Below the pieces are notes generated by a model that saw only the letters and a program-made list of their open reading frames with translations, was not told where the DNA came from and ran no database searches. From positions 1 through 64,000 of the forward strand of contig NW_022145528.1 in assembly GCF_000002235.5 (NCBI RefSeq): a stretch of DNA of 64,000 nucleotides, in the 5' to 3' direction. The position numbers and the translations under genes are program-made. Position 1 is the first letter of the stretch, and every line of letters starts with the position of its first letter. The stretch comes from Strongylocentrotus purpuratus. Lineage: Eukaryota > Echinodermata > Echinoidea > Camarodonta > Strongylocentrotidae. Shown here piece by piece: positions 1-13,100 of this stretch.

Positions 1-1090
1 TTTGTTATAGATTCTTTCCCAAACTTCGTAAGAGTAAGCTGGATTCATATTATCTTAAAGAAAATTCTTTCCGAAATAGATTAAAGACCATGTCGGAAGT
101 GAAAAATAAAATGGAATAATTTTATATCAACAGAAAGCTTAAAAGCCAAACATTACATATATATCAATTATATGGCATTTTAGTATCTGTCAGAGGGGTT
201 AAAGCTTAACAGCTCTCTGAAAACTCAATATCTAAAGCTTTGAAATTCGAAGTGTGTCGATCTAAATACCAGCTGTCGACTTGATGACATCATCTTATGT
301 GGAGTCACATAGCCAAAATGACTTTGCATTAATTAAGCATGGGTCATCGTCTCGGCTATATAAACGAGCTGATCGGGACTCGTTTCACAAAGCTTTTTTT
401 TTTAATGACAAATAACAAAAAATCAGTGACAAATCTGCTGATAACCAATCAGAAGCAAAGATTTCAAGTAGCTTATAACAAAAACTTTCATTTGTCACTG
501 ATGACAACTGTTGTGAAATGGGGCCAAGGTCCATATGTTGTCACCGTAACTGGTGGTAAGTTTGGCACCTGTTAATCAAGAGGTTAGAAGGGTGCGGGGA
601 ATGAGGTTTTTGATTTTGCTTTTGTGCAATACTGAAAAGGGATATGTAGTTGTAAATTTACGTTCGTTCAGCTTTCCATTCATAGAGATTTTTTTTTTTT
701 TTTTGTTAGGGTCTTAAAGTTTGTTCAAAGTCTCATGCAACAGCATCTTTTTTGATTCTAAAAAGAAGATGAAAAGTTGAAAAGAAGGAATTTTTTCATG
801 ATAAGGATATGGCTTAAGATAGCTTCAGCTGAATTTGGTTTGTTAATGTACTTTCACAAGTTTCAATGTGTTATCATTTAGTGATACCAAAATGCTACAA
901 TTTTGTGGTGACGACAAATATTATTTTGATGAATATTTAGTTTTAACAAGGTTCTTACATTAATGTAATTGCTGGCGTTAATTTGTACTTAGTTGTACCA
1001 ATGCATGATAATTGCTATTATCATGATCTCCTCATGACCTTGATTATCTAGTCTCTTATTGTCTTTCTTTTTATTCTATTTTCGTTCTAG
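1..1090. other. Upstream DEK intron sequence
   Basis: AT-rich DNA ending in a good 3' splice site (TTCTAG at 1085-1090). Apart from the MITE at 375-527 I see nothing in it. The DEK exon that should supply the first base of the split codon at 1091 was not recognised here and is presumably left of the window. Confidence 0.6.
375..527. mobile_element. Short foldback MITE, family C, copy 1
   Basis: Ends read TTTCACAAAGC and TTGTGAAA as inverted repeats. The interior carries the motif CTGATAACCAATCAGAAGC. Two close relatives lie at 14654-14801 and 18221-18366. Too short to code for a transposase; superfamily not assigned. Confidence 0.7.
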
Positions 1091-1167
1091 TTGCACATTT
1101 TTTGGAGAAGACAAAATCACAGGATCTTAAACCTCTTCATAAATTCTTGTTTGGAAAGATGGTCAGA
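1091..1167 (+). CDS. DEK: DEK exon a (pre-SAP region)
   Basis: Acceptor TTCTAG and donor AGA|GTAAGT. Starts with two bases of a split codon, then 25 codons with the core LEKTKSQDLKPLHKFLFGK, which aligns with the LHKLLY region of vertebrate DEK. The exon ends in phase 0. A 1.1-kb pyrimidine tract begins about 20 bases after its donor. Confidence 0.88.
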
Positions 1168-4100
1168 GTAAGTCTACATATTTTTTTTCTTTCTTTTTTT
1201 CCTTCTTCTTCTTTTTCTTCTCCTTCTCCTCCTCCTCCTCCTCCTCCTCCTCTTCCTCTTTTCTTCTTCTTCACCTCCTCCTCATCCTCCTCCTCCTCCA
1301 CCTCCTCCACCTCCTCCTCCTCCTCCTCCTCTCCTCCTCCTCCTCTTCCTCTTCTTCTTCACCTCCCTCCTCCTCCTCCTCCTCCTCTCCTCCTCCTCCT
1401 CCTCCTCCACCTCCTCCACCTCCCCTCCTCCTCCTCCTCCTCCTCCTCTTCCTCTTCTCTTCACTCCTCTCCTCCTCCTCCTCCTCCTCCTCCTCCTCCT
1501 CCCTCCTCCTCCACCTCTCCTCCTCCTCCACCTCCTCCACCTCCTCCACCTCCTCCACCTTCTCCACCTCCTCCTCCTCCTCTTCCTCCACCTCCTCCAC
1601 CTCCTCCACCTCCTCCACCTCCTCCACCTCCTCCACCTCCTCCTCCTCCTCCTCCTCCTCCTCCACCTCCTCCACCTCCTCCTCCTCCTCCTCCTCCTCC
1701 TCCTCCTCTTCCTCTTCTTCTTCACCTCCTCCTCCTCCTCCTCCTCCTCCTCCACCTCCTCCTCCTCCTCCTCCTCCTCCTCCTCTTCTTCTTCACCTCC
1801 TCCTCCTCCTCCTCCTCCTCCTCTTCCTCTTCTTCTTCACCTCCTCCTCCTCCTCCTCCTCCTCCTCCTCCACCTCCTCCACCTCCTCCTCCTCCTCCTC
1901 CTCCTCCTCCTCTTCCTCTTCTTCTTCACCTCCTCCTCCTCCTCCTCCTCCTCCTCCTCCTCCTCCTCCTCCTCTCCACCTCCTCCACCTCCTCCTCCTC
2001 CTCCTCCTCTTCCTCTTCTTCTTCACCTCCTCCTCCTCCTCCTCCTCCTCCTCCTCCTTCCTCCTCCTCCTCCTCCTCCCTCCTCCTCCACCTCCTCCTC
2101 CTCCTCCACCTCCTCCACCTCCTCCACCTCCTCCACCTCCTCCTCCTCCTCCTCCTCCTCCACCTCCTCCACCTCCTCCACCTCCTCCACCTCCTCCACC
2201 TCCTCCCCCTCCTCCTCCTCCACCTCCTCCTCCTCCTCCTCCTCCTCCACCTCTTCTACTTCTTCCATGGTAACATTGCTTAACAGCCAATAAAAATCAA
2301 GTAATCCATAGAAGTTACCATCAGTGATAAGTTGTTATGCTATGGGACCCATGCAGGTTCCCCCCTACTCCTATTCAGGGACGAAATTGTTTTCCACTGT
2401 AACATGGCCAGCGTGTTTCATGATGCACAGCAGGCTTCAGTCATCCTCTTGGGTTGGATTCAAACCAAGATCTTCGCTTGCCATCTTATACCATATCTCA
2501 ATTTATAACTTGTAATCAGTTTTTATATATTAATGCTAAATATATTACTCATTGCGGATGTAGTATCGAAAAATAATATTGCTTCTGCTTGTGATATTCG
2601 TTTGTTAATTTAGTAATGAATGCATAACTTTTGATGATTTTTCCTTACACTTCCCACATTACAGGATCCTAGAGAGAACAAGAGAAACATCAGGCAGTTC
2701 TCAGGATTTGAGTTCAGTAAAGAAGATCCTGATTACACAAAGAGAGAAGCTCTCTTAGTCAAGTAAGCCTATTCGGTAGATTCATTGATTTTAAGACATG
2801 TCACCATGATGTCCAAGCTCTAATTCTTTCTAGGTTGGATTATTACAATAGTCTTTATACTGTTTTATGTGCTAAAGATAGAAGGAAACTTGAAACTGTC
2901 CAGAATCGTGCCGCTAGATTAATCTTTGGCCTTGGGTCAAGAACTCATACTTCACCCTAACTTAAAGGTACTATGTCCCTTTTGCAGCCAACCTCAAATT
3001 CTGTAGAACTTTGCAGGTATTATGAATATGTCATGTATGTCCTATCTGTGCAATTTAAACGTTAGCAGTGTCCTAATATTCAAATTATGCATGGAAACCC
3101 GTTTACTTGCTAGACTTAACTGTCAGACACTATTGCGTGACTGACCGGCTTTTTCTTCTTTGGCAATAACATACATAAAATGAGCTGTAAAGGGTACATG
3201 AACATTTGTCTACATTAATAACCCACTTCTTGTGATGGCCAAAATTAAACTGATTGAATCTTTGCACAGCATAAAACGTATGACCATTCGGTACAATGGT
3301 CTGAAAATCAAGACTATTACTTATCGGCTCTATAGCTCCTTAGTCGATTTGACAACTAATAATCGTTTTTTTCCCACTTGAAGACATTTTCAAGCCCCAC
3401 CTTTTTTAGGGAAGTTTTAAATTAGTATTATCTTTCAAATGGCTTTGGAATTTAACTTTTTCATTCTTGGCCTGCAAATGGGACATAGTACCTTTAAGAA
3501 ACTCCACTGGTTACCTCTCCACCAACGTGTTCTGTTTAAATTCTGTTTGTATGCTTTCAAAATACTCAATCATTTGGCACCTCAATATCATAATGACACC
3601 CTTACAGATATATACACCAACTCGTAATCTTCGTTTAGCAACCGACACATGTAAACTTATCACTCCCACATCTAGACTCTCAGCAGCTGAAAACGGTTGG
3701 CAGTAGCTGCATCAAAGACCTGGAACAGCATGCCTCTTTCCATAAGGGAAATTACCTGCCTTCCTACCTTCACAAGATCCCTCAAAACTCACCTTTTTCC
3801 CCAATGATCTATGTGATATACTTCCTGTACTGTACATTTTTGTCTTCTTCTCATATATTTGTTTTTGTAAGCGCTATGGTACTTATTGTTTTTAGCGCTC
3901 CTAAATATTTCATATTATTATTATTATTATTATTATTTACTGAGATGATTCAATCATACTACTAAATGATGATTGCTTAACTAGAAAACTAATGAGGTTC
4001 GTAGGGGCGGGGTGGCCTCACCCCTTCAGGATTTTTCGCGCTGCGTCTTAGCCGCTTTGATTTCCGGATTCACGTTTCATGAATTTTCTTTCAAATCTCC

Positions 4101-7100
4101 CGCACATTTTGATGCCAAATTTATGCAATTCAAACCTTCATGTGTCAAAATTTATGTTCAAGATTTTGTTATTATTATTTTTATTATTATAATATTATTA
4201 TAATATATATATTTGTTAAACTGATGTACCTCATTATGTTTAACCATAGACGTAATAGAAATGGACTTTTGACGGCAAGAGTAGTAAAAGTAATGATAGC
4301 TACCACCTGTTCTTATGTCTTACTTTCTTCTATGTTTTAAGTCTGACCGCAACGCTGCGGGCATGTTTTGATAAGCTCCGATAAGGGTCCTTTGGTCCTA
4401 TGAGATCCACCGGGATTTTGCCGACCTCTATCGGCCAAGTCGCTTCGCACTGACCAATGCTTCCCACGATTTGCGCTTCTCATTTCATGAATGAATCGTG
4501 ACAGGAGAGCCTTCTGCCCATGCGCAGCTAAATACTACGTCAATAATGCCCCGGATGTAAACATGAGGTTTTCGTCCTGTTCATGCTCGCCAATCTGTAA
4601 AAAAGCCGTTGAAATCGGTGATTTCTTCGATTTTTTACGAATTTGTGTTGGTGTGTAGCAAACTCATCATATAAGCAAGGAAAGTCACCACAAGAGCTTA
4701 CAAAATACAGTTTAAAAAGTGTTTTTTTCTCCTGTTTCCGTTAATTTCTCTGTGAAACCAACGACGTTGTGGTGATCACAAATCCTTCGCTGGTCGAATA
4801 CAATCATTCGTTATTTGTTGCGTTTGCGTGCGTTTTTTTTATAGGCATTGGAAGAATGAGGTTGTTTTCGTGAGTGCTCAGAAAATCTGTGGTAATGCGT
4901 GACTTCTTCGCATCATGACCACTAAATTGCCGTGCCTTTGTCTAATCCAAATTGCACACGTAGTCCCATTGATAGAGATCGGCGGGTGCATGTTTTTTTC
5001 AAGTTATATTTTGGACTTGTTAATCCGAGAGTGACTGCTTTTTTTTTTCTTCCCTCAGATTTTATCTTATTTTATCTTGATGTAGGCCTACTATAAATTA
5101 TGTGTACGTTTTTTTTGAGAATCTAGGAATTAGGATAAATATCTGTGTCCGTAAATTGGGAATTGACCATTGCAAAATATTCAACATTTCCGTCGTCTGC
5201 TATGTCGATATATGGACTGCCCATCATAATCATAAAGTTCTTCCTTATTTATGTCATCTAATGATAATCCTGCCCTTCTAATTACTTTATAAACAACACA
5301 TGACTCATGAGTACGAGAAAAATATGTATTATGGAACAATACACACATCGAAATAAATAATAATTGTTAGTATAAATACAACGCTGAAAACAATAACAAT
5401 AATATCGTCAGGCACAAAGACGAAAACATGTTCGCTACGACCGCATGGCGGAGAGCGCTCATACTATTTAACACTAGGTTCTCAACGATTTGAAGGAGCA
5501 GCGAACAACCCCAAATCGCGAGCTTGCTGTTGCGATTATGAAAGATTGCGCAAGTGATCGCATCCAGCTGTCGGGTTGCGGTGGGACCACCGCTGGGTTT
5601 TTGCATTGGCGCGAAATTTAAACCTTGCCGGTGGAACTCATAGGATCAAAGAAACTGCTTCGTCGATAGTCCATTCTATTACGTCTATGGTTTAACAGGG
5701 CCTCGTGGAAGACCACCATTATTGGTGATAATGAGTCACCCTGTCTAAATATCAGAAATAAAAATCTTAAAAATGTGTTTTTCATTGTATGGTAAAGATT
5801 CACAATGGAAGGAATAAAGGAGATTTGCACCATTCTTGATGTGGAGAAGAAAGGAAACAAAGATGTCATTATGGAAAGAATAATGGAATTCTGTTTGAAC
5901 CCTCAACCCTCCGGTAGAAAGTTACCAGAGAAAGGTGAGTAGTCTCCAAGTACAAATTTGATTTGATTTGATTTGACTTATTTATTTCTGTTTGATTTTC
6001 TTTTTCTTTTGATTTTTACAAATATATAACAAATCAATATTGCAAATTTACACATGACAAAAGAATATATGTAGAATAAAGTAAGGCTGGCTGTAGCTAA
6101 TCGAAAACATCAAACAGGAGGGTTGACAAAGTAAGCAAAGCTTGATAGTATGACTACCCTCAAAGGATACATAATAATACAAATATGGAGGAACAAAATA
6201 TTGGTAAAAGGGGAAAAAGACAGAAAAAAGAAGAAAAAAATCTGAAATCTGAAATGCTTGGCCCTATGTGTCTGTGATATGGCGTAATATTGGAGCCCTT
6301 AAATTATTGCGCTTCAAAATGATCATGAAGTGCCTCAAAAAGCAAAAATCTTTGAGTGACCGGTTTTACCATACTCATTTTCTCCAATAGACTAGTGGAA
6401 ATTTGATTTCCAATCATTAATATCTTGATAATCAGACTGGCGATTTCCTTGTAAAAGTCATGGATTCCTGACTGACCTAAAGGTTCATAATTATGATTGC
6501 AGCAGGAGCTAAGTCCAGGATTTTGTTTAGAATCTGAGGCAAAGATACCCAATCCCTTTATAGATAAAGTTGAGTTCTGGTCATGCGATTGCATTGTGAA
6601 AGGAAAGGTGTGGAATGGATCAGAAAAAGTTGATCATGTAACATGTACATGTAAGTATTGGAGTTTACTGCGAGGTTCTGGAGTCATCAATATCATAATA
6701 AATTTCGCCCAGTCTTGGTAAAGTAACACGCACTGTACACACAAAGATGTAAATGGGACTACACAAATGGTGTCGGGCCTACTTACCTTGAGTTCCTTAT
6801 CTTTCTATGCTCAAATATACATTTTCTACCAAAATTGTTTGGCAAATGACATTTATTTCTAATCTTGAGCATTCAGTGTAAGTTTTGTTAGATTCTGTGA
6901 GAATTCATTTTCCTTTTTTACCAGAAATTGTAAAAACTTTATGTGCAATTTTTTTTTTTTTAATGTGAAACTATAATGTTGTTTATGTGAATATTTTTCT
7001 TATGTAAATCATGTGTTCATTTGCAAATATATTTTATATGAAAATTTATTTGTAACCTTGTATTGAAATGTTAAAGTTCACTTGCAAATTTATTTAGACC

Positions 7101-10100
7101 TATGTGAAGATTATTTGTAATTTTGTATAAAATGTTATAAATTTTGTAAAATTTTCTTTATGAGAGAAGAGGATATCAACCTATGAAAACAAAAAATTAC
7201 TGTAATTTTCTATAATTATGATTATTTCTTTGGTATATTGATCTTATACTTTTACCAGTGAAAAACAAATTTCCCAAAAGATAATCGATGCTTAATTATC
7301 TATTTCATATTTCATTGAGAGGAGACACAGAAATGCACCTTCTCAGTCGTTTTACACCTTCTCGGTCGTTTTACACCTTCTCGATCATTGTTTGGATTTT
7401 AGGCAAGAAGAAGAGCAAGTCAAAAGGGACAAAGAAGAAGAAGACGAAAGCGAAGAAGCAGAAAGGTGAAGGAAAGAAAGGGGGCGGTGATGCGTCCACG
7501 GAGACGGAAGAAGATGGAGACACGACAATGGATGATGGAACGGAAGGAGATGCGGAAGGAGAAGATGGTGATACCAGTATGACAGAAGGCGTAAGTATAA
7601 GGCCTTGTTTAGATATTTTTAAAGAAAATTTGTACATGTAAACGTGGATCCCAGCGAAATTTATTTATGCGACCCGGGGCAATGGGCATATTTTTAAGAA
7701 ACTATTGACCGGCATGTGGGCATCTTTAAAAAAAACTATTGACCGGTAGGCGGGCATGGCTAAAATCACGACTCCAATTTCGACCAATCAGATGAATAGA
7801 TTTATTCAATATACTAAAGAGAGGTATATAATGTAAGATAATAGTAGGAAATCATCGGAATCGATGGATAGCGCCGATGGATAGCGCCGATAAACCCAAC
7901 AACAACAACAACAGCAGCTTCTGTTATATTGCTTGTGTTCATCTTGTTGTGACACCCGTGGCACTCTTACATTAAGTTATAAATGTATAAAGTTCAATTA
8001 TTAATGCGAACCTACACCTAACAAGCATTGCTTTCAAGTAGGTTCATTTTTTTCATTTCCTGTAACCAATTCATTTTGCATTACAATGACCAAAAACAAT
8101 GTCAAAGATATTTCAATGCTCACTTCTGTTATATCATTACGTTTATTATTGTTTGTCATTTTGTTTATATTATGTGACAAGAAATGAAAAATAAATTCGA
8201 TCTGTATAGAGCTACTACTACTCTTACATTACTACCCCAGCCAAAGCCAAGCAGTCCAAGATGTAGCATAATGGGGACACCCGGGTGGAGAGTGGCAAAC
8301 AGAGATTGATGCCTTGCCAAAGGATGATTGATAGTGCTGGGCTGGGAATCAATTAAAGATAAACTCCAGTTCTGGTAAAAAAAAAGAAAAATTCATTCTC
8401 ACAGAATCAAACGAAACTTATACTGAATGTTCAAGATTACAAATAAATGACATGTGCCAAACAATTTGGAAGAAAATGTATACTGGCTGAGTAATGAGCA
8501 TAGAAAGACAAGGAAATCAAGGTAGTACTAGCCCCGACACCATGTGTGTTGTCCCATATATAGCTTTCTGTGTACAGTGCTTGTTACTTTACCAAGACTC
8601 GGCCAAATTTATCATGATTTTGATGACTCCAGAACCTTGCAGTGCACACCAATACTTACATGCTACATGATCAACTGTTTCTGATCCATTCCACACCTTT
8701 TCTTTCACAATGCAATCGCATTACCAGAATTGGAGTTTATCTTTAAGTTACATTTTATCTCCACCAGTCACCAAATAGCCTCTGCTGACGATTAAACAAA
8801 AAAAGATGATAATTTAAGTTAGGAATGCATGCCTAACTGTTTCTGTAGGAGGTTCTCTTCATTACTATTATACCATCAACTAATGAGGAGAGCCTCCTAC
8901 AGAAACTCAGTTTCTTTTGGTAATCCTCAGGCATTAGTTGATGGCTTTTTTCCTGTTATTGTATTTATTATTGTAATTCGGTTTCTTGTGTTCTTTGTTA
9001 TTGGTATACTCCTTTATGTTCCTGGAAATGAAATGAAATAAAATAAAAATTAACTGAGCATTCTCGTAGAGGTGTCTCACCCATAGATGAATGCCACTGG
9101 TATATTTGGAAGTGCCCTAAAAACAAATCTCTAATGATGTAAACCACTTTGATGAATTTGTTTGATGACTGCTCTATTTCTCTCACCAACAGGAGTCCAA
9201 ATCTCTAATGATGTAAACCACTTTGATGAATTTGTTTGATGATTGTTCTAATTCTCTCACCAACAGGAATCCAAATCTCTAATGATGTAAACCACTTTGA
9301 TGAATTTGTTTGATGATTGTTCTAATTCTCTCACCAACAGGAATCCAAATCTCTAATGATGTAAACCACTTTGATGAATTTGTTTGATGATTGTTCTAAT
9401 TCTCTCACCAACAGGAATCCAAATCTCTAATGATGTAAACCACTTTGATGAATTTGTTCGATGATTGTCAGTCTATTTCTCTCACCAATAGGAATCCAAA
9501 TCTCTAATGAAACCACTTTGATGAATTTGTTTGACGATTGTTCTATTTCTCTCACCAACAGGAGTCCAAATCTCTAATGATGTAAACCACTTTGATGAAT
9601 TTGTTTGATGATTGTTCTAATTCTCTCACCAACAGGAATCCAAATCTCTAATGATGAAAACCACTTTGATGAATTTGTTTGATGATTGTTCTATTTTTCT
9701 CATCAACAGGAATCCAAATCTCTAATGATTTAAACCACTTTGATGAATTTGTTTGACGATTGTTCTATTTTTCTCATCAACAGGAATCCAAATCTCTAAT
9801 GATGTATACCACTTTGATGAATTTGTTTGATGATTGTTCTATTTCTCTCATCAACAGGAATCCAAATCTCTAATGATTTAAACCACTTTTATGATTTTGT
9901 TTGATGATTGTCAGTCTATTTCTCTCACCAACAGGAATCCAAGCCAAAGAAGAAGAAGAAGAAGCCCAAGACGACAACTCCCAAGACCCAGAAAGAATCG
10001 GCTAAAACCAAGACCAAGTCACCGAAGAAGATTGCTGTGAAGACACCATCTAAGCAGACCAAGAAATCAAGCCCTGTCAAATCACCCAAGAAGGCACCAC

Positions 10101-13100
10101 AGAAGACACCACAGAAGAGAAATCATGATGTTGTTGGTAAGATTAGTAGGCTCTATTAATTTTTTAGAATTCTATTCACAATATTACCTTTTCCTTCCCT
10201 GCCCTGTGCTGCAACCCCCCCCCCCCCATTTATACAAATTACCTGTCTTGCCACCTTCAAAAGATCCCTCAAAACTCACCTTTTTCCCCAATGATCTATG
10301 TGATATACTTCCTGTACTGTACATTTCTGTCCTCTTTTCATATATTTGTAAGCGCTATGGTACTTATTGTTTTTAGCGCTCCTAAATATTCAATATTATT
10401 ATTCTTATTATTATTTAATGTTGCCCCTTTTTCACCCCACCCTGTGCTGCCATCCCCAACCTTTGTATAACTGGAATGCACGCTGTGAGTGTACCACGTC
10501 AGAACATTTATTTATTTATTTCTAATCTTTTGACAGGGTAGCCCATTCACCAATAAGTAGCGGTCTTCCATGGGGCCCTGAATAAACATGAGCATGTGTA
10601 AACAGAAAGAGAAAGAAGTCATTGTGTACATTTTCATTGCAGTAAATGGAAGTGGTTTTTTGAATGAAGTACAGTTAACTCTACATCTACACTTACCTGT
10701 AGGAAGTGTAAATAGCGTGATTTTGTTGTTGTTGTTCAACTTCTTCAACTTTGAATGTTTCAGAGACAGTCACTATGAATATGACTGACAAAGAAAGTGG
10801 ACAAAGTGGTCTAATATTGTCATAGCTCGAGCAATATATTCTTGTATCACACTCAAGGCCATCAAATATTATATAATTACTCATGTTCCTAATTTGAATT
10901 CTTGATGTCATTTTTGTACTTTACAAATAGGGTTACCTCTACTCACTATGAACATGACTGACAAAGAAAGCAGACAAAATATACAGTTCCTCAGGTAGAC
11001 AAAGGAACATCCCTTTACTGCTATTATGTAAAAATGTGTAGAACAGGTGTCACATGCATATTCACCTTTTTACATAATAGCAGTGAAGGGATGTTCCTTT
11101 ATCTACCTGAGGAACTGTATATTTTGTCCGCTTTCTTTGTCCGTCATATTCATAGTGAGTAGAGGTAACCCTATTTGTAAAGTACAAAAATGACATCAAG
11201 AATTCAAATTAGGAACATGAGTAATTATATAATATTTGATGGCCTTGAGTGTGATACAAGAATATATTGCTCGAGCTATGACAATATTAGACGAGTCAAA
11301 GACGAGTCTAATATTGTCTTAGCGAGAGCAATATATTTTTGTATCACACGAAAACAAGCCATACAATATTATTATTATCTATATTAGTCTGACGAGCGAA
11401 ATAAAAAAAATTGACTTACCTCTGTAATTAAAGCTTTGTTTTCGTGTGATATCGCCATGATATCGATATCGATTGTTGAAGTTCCCGGATGACTGAGCAA
11501 TATGAAAACAATATTGGTCAGTCATATCTGGGTACTGCGCTAAAGATATTGAATACACTGATTTATTGTACCACTTGGAAGCCTTATATAGAAAATAATG
11601 TAGAATATTTTTCTTATAACTTCTCACACAGATGATGACAGTTCCGATGAGGAGCCCCTGATGAAGAAAATCAAGGCACCACCTTCAGTAAGTTACTCAA
11701 ATGATACCTTAACTGAGTCTCACTTTCAAACATCTTTCTCTTTTGACAGCATAATCTGCTTTTTCTTTTTTTCTTTTTCTTTTTCTTCTTCCTTTTTCTT
11801 TTTCTTCTTCCTCTTCATGTTCCTCTTCCTCTTCCTTTTCCTCTTCCTCTTCCTCTTCTTCCTCTTCCTCTTCCTCTTCCTCTTCTTCCTCTATCCCCAT
11901 TTTCTTCTTCTTCCTCCTCTTCTTCTTCCTCTTCTTCCTCTATCCCCGTCTTTTTCTTCATCCTCCTCTTCTTCTTCCTCTTCTTCCTCTATCCCAGTCT
12001 TCTTCTTCATCCTCCTCTTCTTCTTCCTCTTCTTCCTCTATCCCAGTCTTCTTCTTCATCCTCCTCTTCTTCTTCCTCTTCTTCTTCCTCTATCCCCGTC
12101 TTCTTCTTCATCCTCCTTTTCTTCTTCCTCTTCCCCTCTCCGTTTTCCTCCTCTTCTCCTTTCTTTCTTTCTTTTCTTAGGCTTTTAATGTGTCCTGTGC
12201 ATACAAGGCTGTGTTCATTATTGTAAATAGAGTTTTGATCGACTGATTATTATGTGTTGTTATAAATCAAGAATTTCCTATGTTATTTGTTAGTTATTTA
12301 GTAAGTAAATCATGAAGACTATATGAGCTAAATCCCAGGGTTACGATTGATCAAAATGCATGGTCAGTTTTCAGATTTTGATTTACTTGAAGCAAAAAGT
12401 AAATCTCCAAAGTATCTTATACACATGTAAGGCCATCAAACTAATGGATAACCACAAACATTTTGGCCTTTCAAGAGCTTTGCAAGTTAAATTTGGGCTC
12501 CCTCAAGATGAGGTGTTTAAGGGGCAATCCAACCAACGCTCGTAATAAGTTGACTTGTATGTAAGCAGAAAAATAACGGAAACAGAATCGCAAAATTCTG
12601 AAATGAATCGGACCAATAGTAAGGAAGTTATGAATGTTTGAAATATGAGATCACTAAGTCAATGCAAATCTCAAATTGGTAGTTTGGTCAGTGGATTGTG
12701 ACGTAGGATGTGGATAACTCTCCCATTTGCAGTGTACAAAAATATCATTAATTTGTTTTTCTCATCAGTTCCTTCTCCCTTGGGGCACTACTCCAAATAA
12801 TATATGCTCTCTTAAAAGAATAGACCCCCCCCCCCCCCCCCTTGAGCAATGAATTTTTTCAAAAATTTAAATTTTAGTCTTTTTAAATGTTGAAACAGAT
12901 AGGAAAGCAGTCCAGCACTACATCACATTGACATTACTGCTACAGCCAATTTGAAGGGCACATACGTATAGTGATTATAACTTTTTTTTTTTATTTAATC
13001 AGATTTAATTGAAATTTTCATCAGTTTGCTTCTCTGATTTTTTTTTGCTTTCTTTTGGGTTGGATTTCCCTTTAATCTATCTTCTTGCTGTGACTGCAGA

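Noticed and set aside
548-575. Possible DEK donor at about 555 (CTGGTG|GTAAGT)
   Set aside because: The upstream bases belong to a MITE and its flank and do not translate into anything like the DEK N-terminal region.
1102-2283. 393-codon frame rich in Pro, Ser and Leu
   Set aside because: Its first 22 codons are the DEK exon, but it then reads through the donor into the CCT/CTT microsatellite. The remainder, and the opposite-strand Glu/Arg/Gly frames, are products of the repeat.
7371-7637. Opposite-strand Ser/Pro-rich frame over DEK exon d
   Set aside because: Mirror of the Lys/Glu-rich coding strand; no independent support.
9127-9934. CRISPR-like regular repeat
   Set aside because: The repeats are contiguous 74-bp units with no unique spacers, the DNA is eukaryotic, and the units carry a splice acceptor.
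11661-12188. 175-codon Phe/Leu/Ser-rich frame
   Set aside because: Starts inside DEK exon f and continues through the second pyrimidine tract; a low-complexity artefact.
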